A DNA stretch of 64,000 bases from Phoma sp. XZ068 (Eukaryota > Ascomycota > Dothideomycetes > Pleosporales > Didymellaceae), in the NCBI GenBank assembly GCA_004835665.1, contig RBKR01000024.1, positions 967,619 through 1,031,618 on the forward strand, in the 5' to 3' direction. Of this stretch, positions 1 through 9,187 are shown in pieces. Within the stretch, counting starts at the first letter, position 1; the number at the start of each line of letters is the position of its first letter. A program made the position numbers and the translations under genes. The notes below the pieces were generated by a model that ran no database searches, had not been told where the DNA came from, and saw only the letters and a list, made by a program, of their open reading frames with translations.

Positions 1-1291
1 AGCGCGGACTGGGTGTTCATTGCCCTGCCCTTCGGATTTCTGATGATGCTTCTTTTCTATTATGATCATGTAAGTGATCCGATTCTCCAAAGCTTTCCAC
101 ATCTTCCCTGGTCGTATTGACTGGCGCAAGTCATATATGTCGAAGACCGATCTAACACGGTTACACAGAATGTGTCCTCCCTGACAGCTCAAGCTCGCCA
201 GTTCCCTCTCAAGAAACCGGCCGGCTTCCACTGGGACTTTTTCCTTCTTGGCTGCACCTGCTTCGTTGGTGGCGTCATTGGCCTGCCGCTGCCTAACGGT
301 CTAGTTCCTCAAGCACCAGTTCACACAGATTCCCTGACGCTATACGAAACCCGTGTCGAGGTCGTCGAAACCAAAGACGGGGATAAAATCACGAAACCCC
401 TTGTGGTGGCGACCGAGGTGGTAGAGCAGCGTGTCAGCCACTTCCTGATGGGCTTGGCGCTATGGGGAACCATGACAGGGCCACTCTTAACTGTCCTGTC
501 AGTCATGCCCGCTGCTGTTTTTGCCGGTGTATTCTTTGTTGTTGGTGTAAGTGGCTTCGCGGATGCTGAGCTAAAAGCGCGTGCTGACAGGATATTCATA
601 GTGGGGCTCCATCGAAACAAATGGCATGGTTCGCAGTCTGCTCTACCTCTGTGCCGAGCAACGTTTCCTGCAACCTGGCAACCCGCTCAATGCGGTCCCG
701 CGCCGCAAGATCTTTCTCTACTGGTTTCTTCAAGTCATCGGTGTGGCTGCAACAGTGGCCATATCGCAGACCATCGCCGCCATTGGTTTCCCCGTCCTCA
801 TCATCGCTCTTATCCCGCTCAGGGCCTGCCTCATGCCCCGATGGTTCACAGAGCACGAGCTCAACGTCCTCGATGATCTTACTGCGAACAACAAGTGCGT
901 GCTCGCTAGCTTCGGCGGTGTACCGGCGAAGATGAAGACAGCTACAGACTCCGACGACGATGCATCGGCTCAAAGAAGGGGCTCCAGCGATGACGAGGAA
1001 AAGTCAGACGTCGATCTTGAGCGTGCGGAGACTACCAGCACTGATCGTGAGCGTCGCCCGTCGAGGCGGCATCGGTCTCAGGGAGAATCGCAGGACCGGC
1101 ATCGTGGCAGTCCCAGTGCGGTCCGGCAGCGTGTAGGCAGCATCACGAGACAAACACTGCACAGACCGACTACAAGGGAAGAGCGAGAGCGTGCGCACAT
1201 GGCCCCTGAAGATGGCTCTGAGCATGCTATTGACAGCTTTACAGTCCCCACTCACAGACAGCGTGCGGGAAGTATTGCAAGAGATGCGTAG
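1..1291 (+). CDS. BOR1-like borate/bicarbonate anion transporter, C-terminal part (5' end outside window)
   Basis: Three exons fit: 1-69, 169-546 and 602-1291. Introns 70-168 (GTAAGT...ACAG) and 547-601 (GTAAGT...ATAG) restore one frame. The spliced protein reads through FYYDHNVSSL and FFVVGWGSIETNG, both typical of the HCO3-/BOR1 family (SLC4-like). Membrane segments are visible around LGCTCFVGGVIGLPLPNGL, LSVMPAAVFAGVFFVVG and WFLQVIGVAATVAIS. These proteins export borate or exchange bicarbonate across the plasma or vacuolar membrane; the substrate cannot be decided here. The C-terminus is a long hydrophilic tail rich in Ser, Arg, Asp and Glu, as in other fungal members. The stop is TAG at 1289-1291. 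The start lies upstream of the window, so total length is unknown. An antisense Copia gag scrap begins almost directly after the stop. Confidence 0.9.
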
Positions 1292-1319
1292 TGATTGGGG
1301 CATATTGTCGAAGCGGCAC

Positions 1320-1685
1320 ATTAGTAGCATGATGTGGAATACTGAATAGAAGCGATAGTTTCGTCGGTGTAGCTGGACTTGCATCGGTTCGGGACGGGTT
1401 TGATCTCATTGTTTGGCTTGATGATCCAACCCGGCTACCCCGAGAGTTTGACGACGCGCTGGGTGCCGGTCGTTGGATTACAGCCGGTACGTAGTCAGCT
1501 AATCGTGGTAGGACTGGGGGAATCGGTTCCAGCAAAGGTTCTCTAGTTCCATCAGGGTCTGCGATTGCCCATACGTCGTGGAACTCTGCTTTTGCTTTGA
1601 GTTGTAGTAACCATGGCGTGTAGTTCGTGTAGTCGGTGAGGATTATCGTAGCGTCGCGTACGCCGGTAATATTTGCGTGAGACAT
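1320..1685 (-). pseudogene. Copia-type gag N-terminal fragment
   Basis: From an ATG at 1685 the minus strand encodes a protein beginning MSHANITGVRDATIIL with TNYTPWLLQLKAKAEF downstream. This is the opening of fungal Ty1/Copia Gag, which binds element RNA and forms the particle. After about residue 70 similarity shifts to another frame (VAGLDHQAKQ, then LHRRNYRFY), so there is at least one frameshift. The fragment ends near the 3' end of the BOR1-like gene. No LTR was recognised next to it and no pol follows. It is a relic, not part of the larger Copia copy at 10960-14910. Confidence 0.65.
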
Positions 1686-2247
1686 AGTCCTCGCTCGCTA
1701 TAGGGTCAGTGAGACTCTTAATTGTCAGAATTTAATGAATGTTGTGGGCAGAGTGGATTATCATTGATTGTGTTCTGTCTGCTGCTTTCTTCTATAGCTC
1801 CTCTGCTTCCGGAGGTTCCGTAGATCGCACTAGTTATCGGTCCTACTATTTATCGCTCTTTCCTTGTATTTGACAATCTGACACAAGTATTACCACAAGT
1901 CATCCACAACCAGCGTTATCGGCCAACTGGAGATCTAGCAACGAGACCACCCGTCAAATCCTGACAGATACTCTCCTCCTTTACGTTACGATCATTTCGT
2001 GGCACCCGATTGCCTGTCTTTCGCAGAATCTAGTTAATCATTTCGCTCTCGAGCACCGGCTCCTCTCCTATTATTACGCCACCATTCGAGAAGCCAGAAT
2101 CTACGATACTGTATCCAAACAGTTTTCAAGCATTTACTGAGCTTGGATACAGTCGAATCAGTGTACTTGCAAAACCTCATCAGGCGTGGGGAAACGATAC
2201 CCCATTCTATTCCCAGCTAAGCTCCACTACGTAGGAACAGCACCGCT
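1686..2247. other. No gene recognised
   Basis: About 560 bases without a supported coding region. It would be the leader or LTR side of the gag fragment, but I could not define LTR ends or a primer-binding site. Confidence 0.5.
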
Positions 2248-4090
2248 TTGACCTCGTTCCTCCGCAAGACCGATACCATGCTATCCTTCGTGATAACAAA
2301 AACATTCTGCGTCCAGAATGATCTCAATGGCAGGCGCATGTCATATTATAACTCGGACACTGCGTCAATAAACCATCTCGCCTGGCAAACCTCGCCCATT
2401 TCCCCGCCTGGCACATCGACTAGTGCTCTTGTCTATCAGCTCAGACCAAGCTTACAATCGCCTATGCATCCTTCTGGCAACATGCTAGTACAGCCTGTCT
2501 ACTTCTCGGGGTTTGCAACTGGTCAGTATCAACAAGACCTTTTGTCACCTCAGAACGCGCAGGCTAGGGCATATGCTGCATACGATCTAAATCAGTCGCG
2601 CCTTCAAGTTATGAACTTGCAAAGCCCTTGCCAGCGGTATGTGCACATTTTGCCATACAAATCCTCTTCGACACTATACCGAACCGAAGGACAGCTCTCT
2701 GCACGCTACGTAGGGTATTCAAGGTCAGGCAATGTTTGGAGAGAGAGCTAGCACGACAACAGTACCTACTGGCCTCCCTTGCCAGAACGTGGGGCTTCCG
2801 CCTCACGAGAGTAGTTACATAGATGCTCAAATACTTCAAGGTAGTCACCATAGCGATCCGACTGCGAACGCAGCGGCGTTCTGCGCTTCATTCTACCAAG
2901 TTTCGGGTACGAAGTTCAAAATCATGACTCCCCAGCGCAACTGACCTCTTCCCAGGAATTTCTCGCGCTGTTCCTGTAAGTTCGATTGCTTGTGGACCGC
3001 CTCGAAAACCAAAGCAGTCAAGATACACCCTTTGGGTCGGAAATCTTCCACCAGGCACGACAGTCGTAGCCCTGAAGGGTTATTTTTCCTTCAATGCTAC
3101 TAAGGACATCGAAAGTCTGTTTTTGATTTTTAAGAGCAACTGTGCCTTTGTCAACTATCGTACAGAAGCATCGTGCACTGCTGCCATGCACAGGTTTCAC
3201 GATTCGCGGTTCAACGGCGTACGTCTAGTATGTCGATTGCGCCGTAGCTCTGCTTCAACACCAGGGGTACCTAAAGGACCTTTATCTATGGTTAGTACTC
3301 AGCCAGCGAAAACATCCCCGCCCATGTCTCTCAAACAGGATGGTAAAGCTTTGGTTGATATGCAGGGCGGTGTTCCAGAATCACTGGCACGTCAGAGTGG
3401 CAATGGAACTTCTGCCAGTCCCACAGCAGCTAATGAATACTTCATCGTCAAGAGCCTTACTCTGCACGACCTGGAACTCAGTGTACGAAATGGCGTTTGG
3501 GCCACTCAGTCTCACAATGAGGATATGTGGAACACTTACTAAGCAAGTCTAGCCGCAAACACGATGTGACTTTGGATCACAACTAACCTCAGACAGTCGG
3601 CGGAGAATTTTTACCTGATCTTTTCAGCGAATAAATCTGGAGGATACTTTGGCTATGCCCGCATGTCATCACCCGTATTCGAAGACGGATCGGAAGTAGG
3701 GGGACCGGCACCGGAACTCAGGAACATCTTCGACACGCCAGGTGCACCAAAGTCGATTCTCACACCCGCAACAGAATGGGCACCGAGGGGAAGAGTTATT
3801 GACGACTCAGGCCGTGGAACGATCTTCTGGGAAGCAGAACTGCCCGAGCCGCAGGGCGAGGACGAAGTGTCTGAAAGGGTCGTGACCAACGTTAACGAGA
3901 ACTTGCAAGTCGTTGCGCAGTGTTGGGGCAAGCCCTTTAGGGTTAAGTGGCTGTCCAAACACCGCCTCCCCTTCTATCGTACTCGTGGTCTTCGCAATCC
4001 CTGGAAAATCAAAATCGCAAGGACGGTACCAAGCTTGAAACCAGCGTTGGTAAGCGCTTGATTCAAATGTTCCATCGCCTGGAACTGTAG
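2248..4090 (+). pseudogene. YTH-domain RNA-binding protein with RRM, decayed
   Basis: The order of parts matches fungal RRM-YTH proteins, which bind m6A-marked or DSR-type RNA. A low-complexity N-terminus (2248-2636) is followed by a segment with ESSYIDAQILQG (2732-2903). An intron at about 2910-2958 (GTACGA...CCCAG) leads to an RRM with TLWVGNLPPGTTV and NCAFVNY (about 3030-3240). The YTH domain opens with EYFIVKSLTLHDLEL (about 3435) and continues with LIFSANKSGGYFGYARM (3618-3668) and FYRTRGLRNPW (about 3973). It is broken: TAA follows NEDMWNTY at 3540 and no clean donor joins it to the next block. Near 4020 the frame slips by one base, so the true C-terminus (GTKLETSVGKRLIQMFHR) lies in another frame. 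The first exon junction near 2637 also cannot be closed in frame. Either it is a decayed gene or the consensus contains indel errors. Confidence 0.75.
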
Positions 4091-5028
4091 AAACCTGGGA
4101 TTCCAATCATGCCACCCGCACAGCACAGTGGATCTGTCATTCTCCAGATGAGACCTTTCTAAATGTGCGCCTGCTTGGACTGGCTTGTGGGATAGCAATT
4201 GGTGTTTGTCGTTGCGTATCTTTAGGCTCCATCTACCCTTGTCACCAATCTTGAGCAGAAACCGTAGAGAAATTGCAGCATCACGCGCCTTTCAAGTACA
4301 TATATCAGCACTGGCATCTTTCGACCCGGGCGAAGTGGCTTCAGCAAACCCACTACAGTACCAAGTCGGGTATGAGACACCGGACTTCTCTTGAGGCAAT
4401 GATACAGAAGCGAGACCGTGATACACACCGCAAAGGTGGTGCTAATGTTCATGAGATGAAGGTGTGATTCATGCAGGATAAAATATCATTTTGCGGTATC
4501 GTTTCACCAATATGCAGATATCTAAGACATCTGAAAACCACGCTATCTGAAATGAAGAATATGATACAGTAAGGGTTACAGGTACAGGACACAAGAAACT
4601 GGATGGGCGTGGTTTCGCGACAGTGAGGTGTTTCTTGCAAAGCACGAGCTTCTTCAAGGGTGACTGTTTTCTCCGAAGCGGCGAAGGTAGGGTGAATTTA
4701 TTCTAGGATTTCACCAAGAGCATTTGCAAGCTATCTGTAAATACGGCTTCACGCTCACCACGAAATTCCAGTGGAATTCCACCATGAGATCCTCATATGA
4801 AGGAGCGGACGAAGAGCTGTCCAAGCTCAGTAAGGCTAATCTACACCGCCACAACAAGCTCAATGTTGGGGAGGTCTTGTCGAGCACGCTTAACTATTGC
4901 GTGATCGTACCCGTAAAGGCCAAGTTGAATGGCATGAGACATCTGATCTCCTATGTCATTTCAGTTCATGAGAGAAAGTCACGGTAGCAAAGATTTGAAG
5001 GCGGTACTTCAGAGTTGCCTTCATAGAC
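4091..5028. other. No gene recognised
   Basis: Only short frames without recognisable similarity on either strand. It separates the YTH pseudogene from the 3' end of the convergent CCC1-type gene. Confidence 0.5.
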
Positions 5029-5872
5029 TTAGATGTGTACTGGCCGAATTTCGTTAAACCCCCTCACTATCCCATAACTGGTCGACGCCGCCAGAACTCC
5101 TATAAACAGTGTCTGCAGCGAACCGATGACAGCATCCTTCCTAGTACATCCAGTAACAACAGCCTTGATGTAACCAAACGTTAAAAGGATCAGGACAGTG
5201 ACTCCGACTGATGTAAAAAGTGCGTGGTTGACGTCTTTGTATGCGAAGTACGGGGTCATGGGAACGAGTCCCCCAAGGAGGTAAGAGAGCCCCATACTCA
5301 GGGCTGAAATCCAACGTCTCGAAGTCCTCGGCCTCGCGAGCTTTAGCTCAAAATCCATCATAAACTGCGTTCAGATGAGCGACAAAGTTGGATGTTGAAG
5401 AGACAGAACCTACTTTTACCCACATGTCCTTGTTTATCATCAGACTCTCAACGATTGGCCGAACGCATTGGCGGTCCAGCCCATATTCAGCCATCACCTC
5501 ATATATCTCTCTCTCCTCATCCTGCGGACACATGGTCACCTCCCTCCACTCTCGGGCCTCTTCGACGCGGTAATGCTTATCTTCCGTGACTGCAGCCAAA
5601 AAAGCACCTAAACCCATTGAGATCGATCCCGCGAAAAGCTCAGCAAGGCCGCCAAGAATGACGAGATTGAGGGATCCAACGGAGGACAGTCCAGCAGTGA
5701 GGGCGAAAGGGACAGTAAGACCGTCAGCGAACCCGATGATAATATCTGAAATGACATCGCTATGATTAGAATGGCTCTCCTGGTGTAGTGTTCTTTGACT
5801 TTCGAAGGCATCAGCATTGTTGTGATCGCTACGACTACGTCCGACTTTCGAACCTGCAGATTCGGTAGCCAT
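5029..5872 (-). CDS. CCC1/VIT1-family vacuolar iron/manganese transporter
   Basis: Two exons, 5414-5872 and 5029-5364, are joined across a 49-bp intron (GTAGGT...GCAG), giving 264 aa in one frame. The splice restores MWVKFMMDFELKLARP, the expected joint between the cytosolic helical part and the second membrane half. The first half carries DIIIGFADGLTVPFALTAGL and GLAELFAGSISMGLGAFLAA, the two signature membrane segments. The EEAREWREV...EEREIYEVMAEYG stretch is the metal-binding cytosolic domain. The last part has hydrophobic segments near LSYLLGGLVPMTPYF, LFTSVGVTVLILLTFGYI and LQTLFIGVLAASTSYGIV. The family moves cytosolic Fe2+ or Mn2+ into the vacuole. I chose the ATG at 5872 because the upstream frame has only a non-ATG start. 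No defect is visible. Confidence 0.92.
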
Positions 5873-6502
5873 GCTGTTGTTTTCTGTAATCGACAAGCTG
5901 GAACTTCCAAAAGGACAGGCCAATAGACAACAAAGAAGAGATCGAATCTATTGAGATTTGGAGGAAGTGGAGGGCCCTCGGCAGAGAGGAGAGAGATATT
6001 TATATTTGGACCAGGCTGGGCAAAGCCGCGCATCTCGACACTAGCGATCCGATAGTATCAAGACTATCAGCTTACTACAAGTAGAGAGAACGAAGCCTTC
6101 TCCAAGCTCTTCAAGGAACTTATCAGTATGGGCTTGTTTTCTGCCGAAAACTAGAGCGTCCGAGTTCATCTGATTACATGGGTGAATTATCTGATCAAGC
6201 CAGCCAATCAGATGGAAGGTGTTTCTCAGCATTTATGCTCATGACGCGTAAGTAAGGTACATGAGTGACATTGTTGGGCGCATGGGATGGGTCAGAAGTA
6301 GATGAATGATGCAGCCACATGCCGAGAAAATGGCCTTTGTGTGATCGACGATCACGACATGTCAAAGGTACCAGCTCTGACCCTACAAAGTCAAGAACGG
6401 CAGATAAACTGAAGTCTGCTGCGAGAAAGTTTAATTCTTAAGTAAAGTTGTGATTTTCTGAGCATCCGTTTGTGTTTGTTGTTGCATAAGATAGTAAAAG
6501 CA
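5873..6502. other. Upstream region of the CCC1-type gene; no gene recognised
   Basis: About 630 bases containing the promoter side of the minus-strand transporter gene and the left flank of the Fot1 element. No convincing coding region or specific binding site was seen. Confidence 0.45.
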
Positions 6503-6504
6503 TA

Positions 6505-6555
6505 ACGTGTTGGATAAGCGAGTGAGCGAGGCCAGCGAGTGAGCCACCCCACCAA
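6505..6555 (+). repeat. Left terminal inverted repeat of the Fot1 element
   Basis: 51 bp, outermost bases ACGTGTTGG, preceded by TA. It pairs with 8305-8355 with a few mismatches in the GAGTGAGCGAGG / GAGTGAGCCAGG part. Confidence 0.9.
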
Positions 6556-6585
6556 CTTTCTACACCCTGTCACCTTGAATCGACT

Positions 6586-8232
6586 ATGGCTCCACCAAGC
6601 CTACCCCAACACGCCTCTCATGAGGCTGATATACACCTTGCAATCTCAGCTCTTGATACAAATCAAATTCAGACTGAAAGGCGCGCTGCAGCGACGTTTG
6701 AAGTCTCTCGCGCTACCCTCCACCGCCGACGCGCTGGCAGACCTGCCCGACGCGATTGCCAGCCCAATTCAAGGAAGCTCACCCAAGCAGAAGAGGAGGT
6801 GATAGTCCAGTATATACTCGACCTGGATCAACGTGGATTTGCGCCTACGTACGCAGCTGTACGTGATATGGCTGATAAGCTGCTGGCTGCGCGCGGCGCA
6901 GGCCAGGTTGGGCGGAAGTGGCCAGCCAACTTTGTCAGGCGTACAGACTCCCTCAAGACGCGATTCAATCGAGCGTACGATAGGCAGAGAGCTCTGTGTG
7001 AGGATCCTGTGTTGATCAGGAGCTGGTTTGAGCTCGTGGAGCAGACAAAGGCCAAGTACGGCATCTGTGATGAGGACGTCTACAACTTTGACGAGGCTGG
7101 CTTTATGATGGGCAAGATCATGACTCAGCTCGTCGTGACAGGGTCAGAGAGGAGAGGCCGACCAAAGGCTGTCCAGCCTGGCAATCGCGAGTGGGTGACG
7201 GTGATCCAAGGAATCAATGCTGCTGGCTGGGCTATCCCGCCGTTTATTATCTTTGCTGGCAAGCACCACCTGTCTGCCTGGTATGAGGAGGATATCCCAC
7301 GCGACTGGGCCATCACAGTGAGCGACAACGGCTGGACAACCAACGAGATAGGAGTCGAGTGGCTGAAGCACTTCATTAAGCATACAGAGGACAAGGTAGT
7401 TGGGGCGCGTCGGCTGCTTATCCTTGACGGCCATGAGAGCCACCACTCCCTTGAGTTTCAAGAGCTTTGCAAGGAGAACAATATCTATACGCTCTGCATG
7501 CCGCCTCACTCGTCGCATCTGCTGCGCCCTCTTGACGTTGGCTGCTTCTCGCCGTTGAAGCGCGCGTACAGCCGTGAGATCGAGGCTCTGATCCGCCACC
7601 ACATCAACTACATCACGAAGCTCGAGTTTCTGCCAGCCTTTAAGGCAGCCTTCACGCGATCATTTACAGCAGCTAACATCTGCTCAGCCTTTCGAGGCGC
7701 AGGCCTTGTTCCTCTCCAGCCAGACGTTGTTCTATCAAAGCTGGATGTGCAGCTGCGTACGCCTTCACCTGTAGCTCTGGCAGAGACCCTCTGGGAGGCT
7801 TGTACGCCGAGCAACGTACGTGAGCTTGAGGCTCAATCAACGTTAATACGTAATCGCGTGCAACGGCACAAGAGCTCGTCGCCAGCCTCTATTATTGAGG
7901 CGATTGGCCAGCTCAAGAAAGGGGCAGAGGTAATAATGCTCTCAGCTGAGCTGATGCGCGATCGGATCACCAGCCTTGAGAGAGCCAATGAGGCAGCAAT
8001 AAAGCGTAGGCAGCGCAAAAAGAAGCGGATACAGAGGCAGGGGACCTTAACAAAGGGGGAGGGAGAGGATATACTCGCCCAGAGGGAGGCTGACCAGCAG
8101 ATAGAGCGTGAACGGCGTCAAGGTGGAGGGCGATCAGGCCTCAGCCGCCAGGCTCTGGCGCGCTGCAAGAGGTGCAGAGAGACTGGGCACAACTCACGTA
8201 CGTGCAAAAAAGATATTTTAGATACTGCTTAG
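6586..8232 (+). CDS. Fot1-type DDE transposase
   Basis: A single 548-aa ORF with ATG at 6586, just inside the left repeat. The N-terminal helix-turn-helix region includes RRAAATFEVSRATLHRRRAG (about residues 30-50). A CENP-B-like DNA-binding part follows, with LTQAEEEVIVQYILDLDQRG. The catalytic DDE/D core shows VYNFDEAGFMMG (about residue 164), LLILDGHESHHS (about 275) and PPHSSHLLRPLDVGCF (about 305-320), the three acidic positions of pogo-superfamily transposases. The C-terminus carries a CCHC knuckle, CKRCRETGHNSRTC. The protein would cut and paste the element at TA sites in the nucleus. No stop or frameshift is present, so it is a candidate active copy. Confidence 0.93.
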   Translation: MAPPSLPQHASHEADIHLAISALDTNQIQTERRAAATFEVSRATLHRRRAGRPARRDCQPNSRKLTQAEEEVIVQYILDLDQRGFAPTYAAVRDMADKLLAARGAGQVGRKWPANFVRRTDSLKTRFNRAYDRQRALCEDPVLIRSWFELVEQTKAKYGICDEDVYNFDEAGFMMGKIMTQLVVTGSERRGRPKAVQPGNREWVTVIQGINAAGWAIPPFIIFAGKHHLSAWYEEDIPRDWAITVSDNGWTTNEIGVEWLKHFIKHTEDKVVGARRLLILDGHESHHSLEFQELCKENNIYTLCMPPHSSHLLRPLDVGCFSPLKRAYSREIEALIRHHINYITKLEFLPAFKAAFTRSFTAANICSAFRGAGLVPLQPDVVLSKLDVQLRTPSPVALAETLWEACTPSNVRELEAQSTLIRNRVQRHKSSSPASIIEAIGQLKKGAEVIMLSAELMRDRITSLERANEAAIKRRQRKKKRIQRQGTLTKGEGEDILAQREADQQIERERRQGGGRSGLSRQALARCKRCRETGHNSRTCKKDILDTA

Positions 8233-8304
8233 TCTGCTATATCAATATATATATATATTATCTCTTAACGTGGTTGGGATGTACGCTTGAACAGGTGCGT
8301 AAGC

Positions 8305-8355
8305 TTGGTGGGGTGGCTCACTCGCTTGCCTGGCTCACTCGCTTATCCAACACGT
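8305..8355 (-). repeat. Right terminal inverted repeat of the Fot1 element
   Basis: Mirror of 6505-6555; reads TTGGTGGGGTGGCTCACTCG inward to outward and ends ACACGT, followed by the TA duplication at 8356-8357. Confidence 0.9.
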
Positions 8356-8473
8356 TATGCATATATGCACACTGCACGACGAAGTGATGTATATCGGATT
8401 GTGACATCAGTCAGTCCTCCTGCAGTGCTTGCAGTATGAAGCACAAGCCGTTCACTTTTAGGTACTACTAAGC

Positions 8474-9150
8474 TTAGATGCGTATGCCCGCCTCTGAGCT
8501 CTGTGCCGCAGAAGCAAGAAGAGCGCCATATTCTTCATCAATATCTCCAGCGAGCCTCTGCAACACCACCCCCATGAAACTACCCCAAAACCCCTCACCT
8601 CCTCCATCCCGCCCATACCTAATCACATTCCGCCAAAGTCTCTGTGCCCGGAAAATGCCACTCACACTCCTCGTCTCGCCAAGGCCTAAGGAACCAACCT
8701 CCGGTCCCAGGATATTCACCGTGTCCCTCTCTTCTGACGCGATGTACGCGAAGTAAACGTGCGTCTCGTGTCCAACGATGGCAAAGCAGGGTTCCACTAG
8801 GCCGCTTTTATCTACCAGTCCTACGTGTCGCGCAAGCTGCATCTTCTTCCGCAGGCTGGCTGCCATCCATATGCTGAGTTGGTATTCGGCTTCTGTGTGA
8901 TCGCCGCTAGCGGGCTTAACCTCCACGCAGGAGAAGAGAGCGGTCGACGTCGGCAATGTGGCTTACGACAGAGTTGTCTGCGGCTCTTAGGCGGCTATAT
9001 AGATCTTCGAAACCTGGGGATGGCATGTGGGAGAAAGAGAGTGTGAAGTCGGCTTTGCGATCGAGGAGGCGAAGTTTGCTAGAGGCGTCCGACACAGACG
9101 AGAGGAATTGGGTAGCGACAGCTTGTGACTGTCTGCTCGAAAATTAGCAT
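8474..9150 (-). pseudogene. Fungal PD-(D/E)XK nuclease-like protein, 5' truncated and frameshifted
   Basis: The minus strand encodes FSCVEVKPASGDHTEAEYQL and LSIWMAASLRKKMQLARHVG. This is the core of a domain I associate with fungal PD-(D/E)XK nuclease-like proteins; VEVK supplies the (D/E)XK part. Downstream are EPCFAIVGHETHVYFAYI and a short C-terminus ending at 8474. Upstream similarity continues in another frame (LRLLDRKADFTLSFSHMPSP, then VVSHIADVDR at about 8955-9010), so one indel lies at about 8945. The coding trace fades at about 9150, 38 bp before the next transposon, and no N-terminus is seen beyond that transposon. Members of this family are often found near fungal transposons; their function is not established. 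Confidence 0.65.
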
Positions 9151-9187
9151 GAAGAGATAAAATAAAGGAGGAGAAAGTAAAAGAGTC

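Larger units (their letters stand above)
6505..8355 (+). mobile_element. Intact Fot1/pogo-type DNA transposon
   Basis: A complete 1851-bp element. Imperfect terminal inverted repeats of 51 bp lie at 6505-6555 and 8305-8355; both start ACGTGTTGGATAAGCGAGTG in their own outward-in reading and end in CCACCCCACCAA, with a few mismatches between them. TA dinucleotides flank the ends at 6503-6504 and 8356-8357, the expected target duplication. One open transposase gene fills the interior. Confidence 0.93.
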
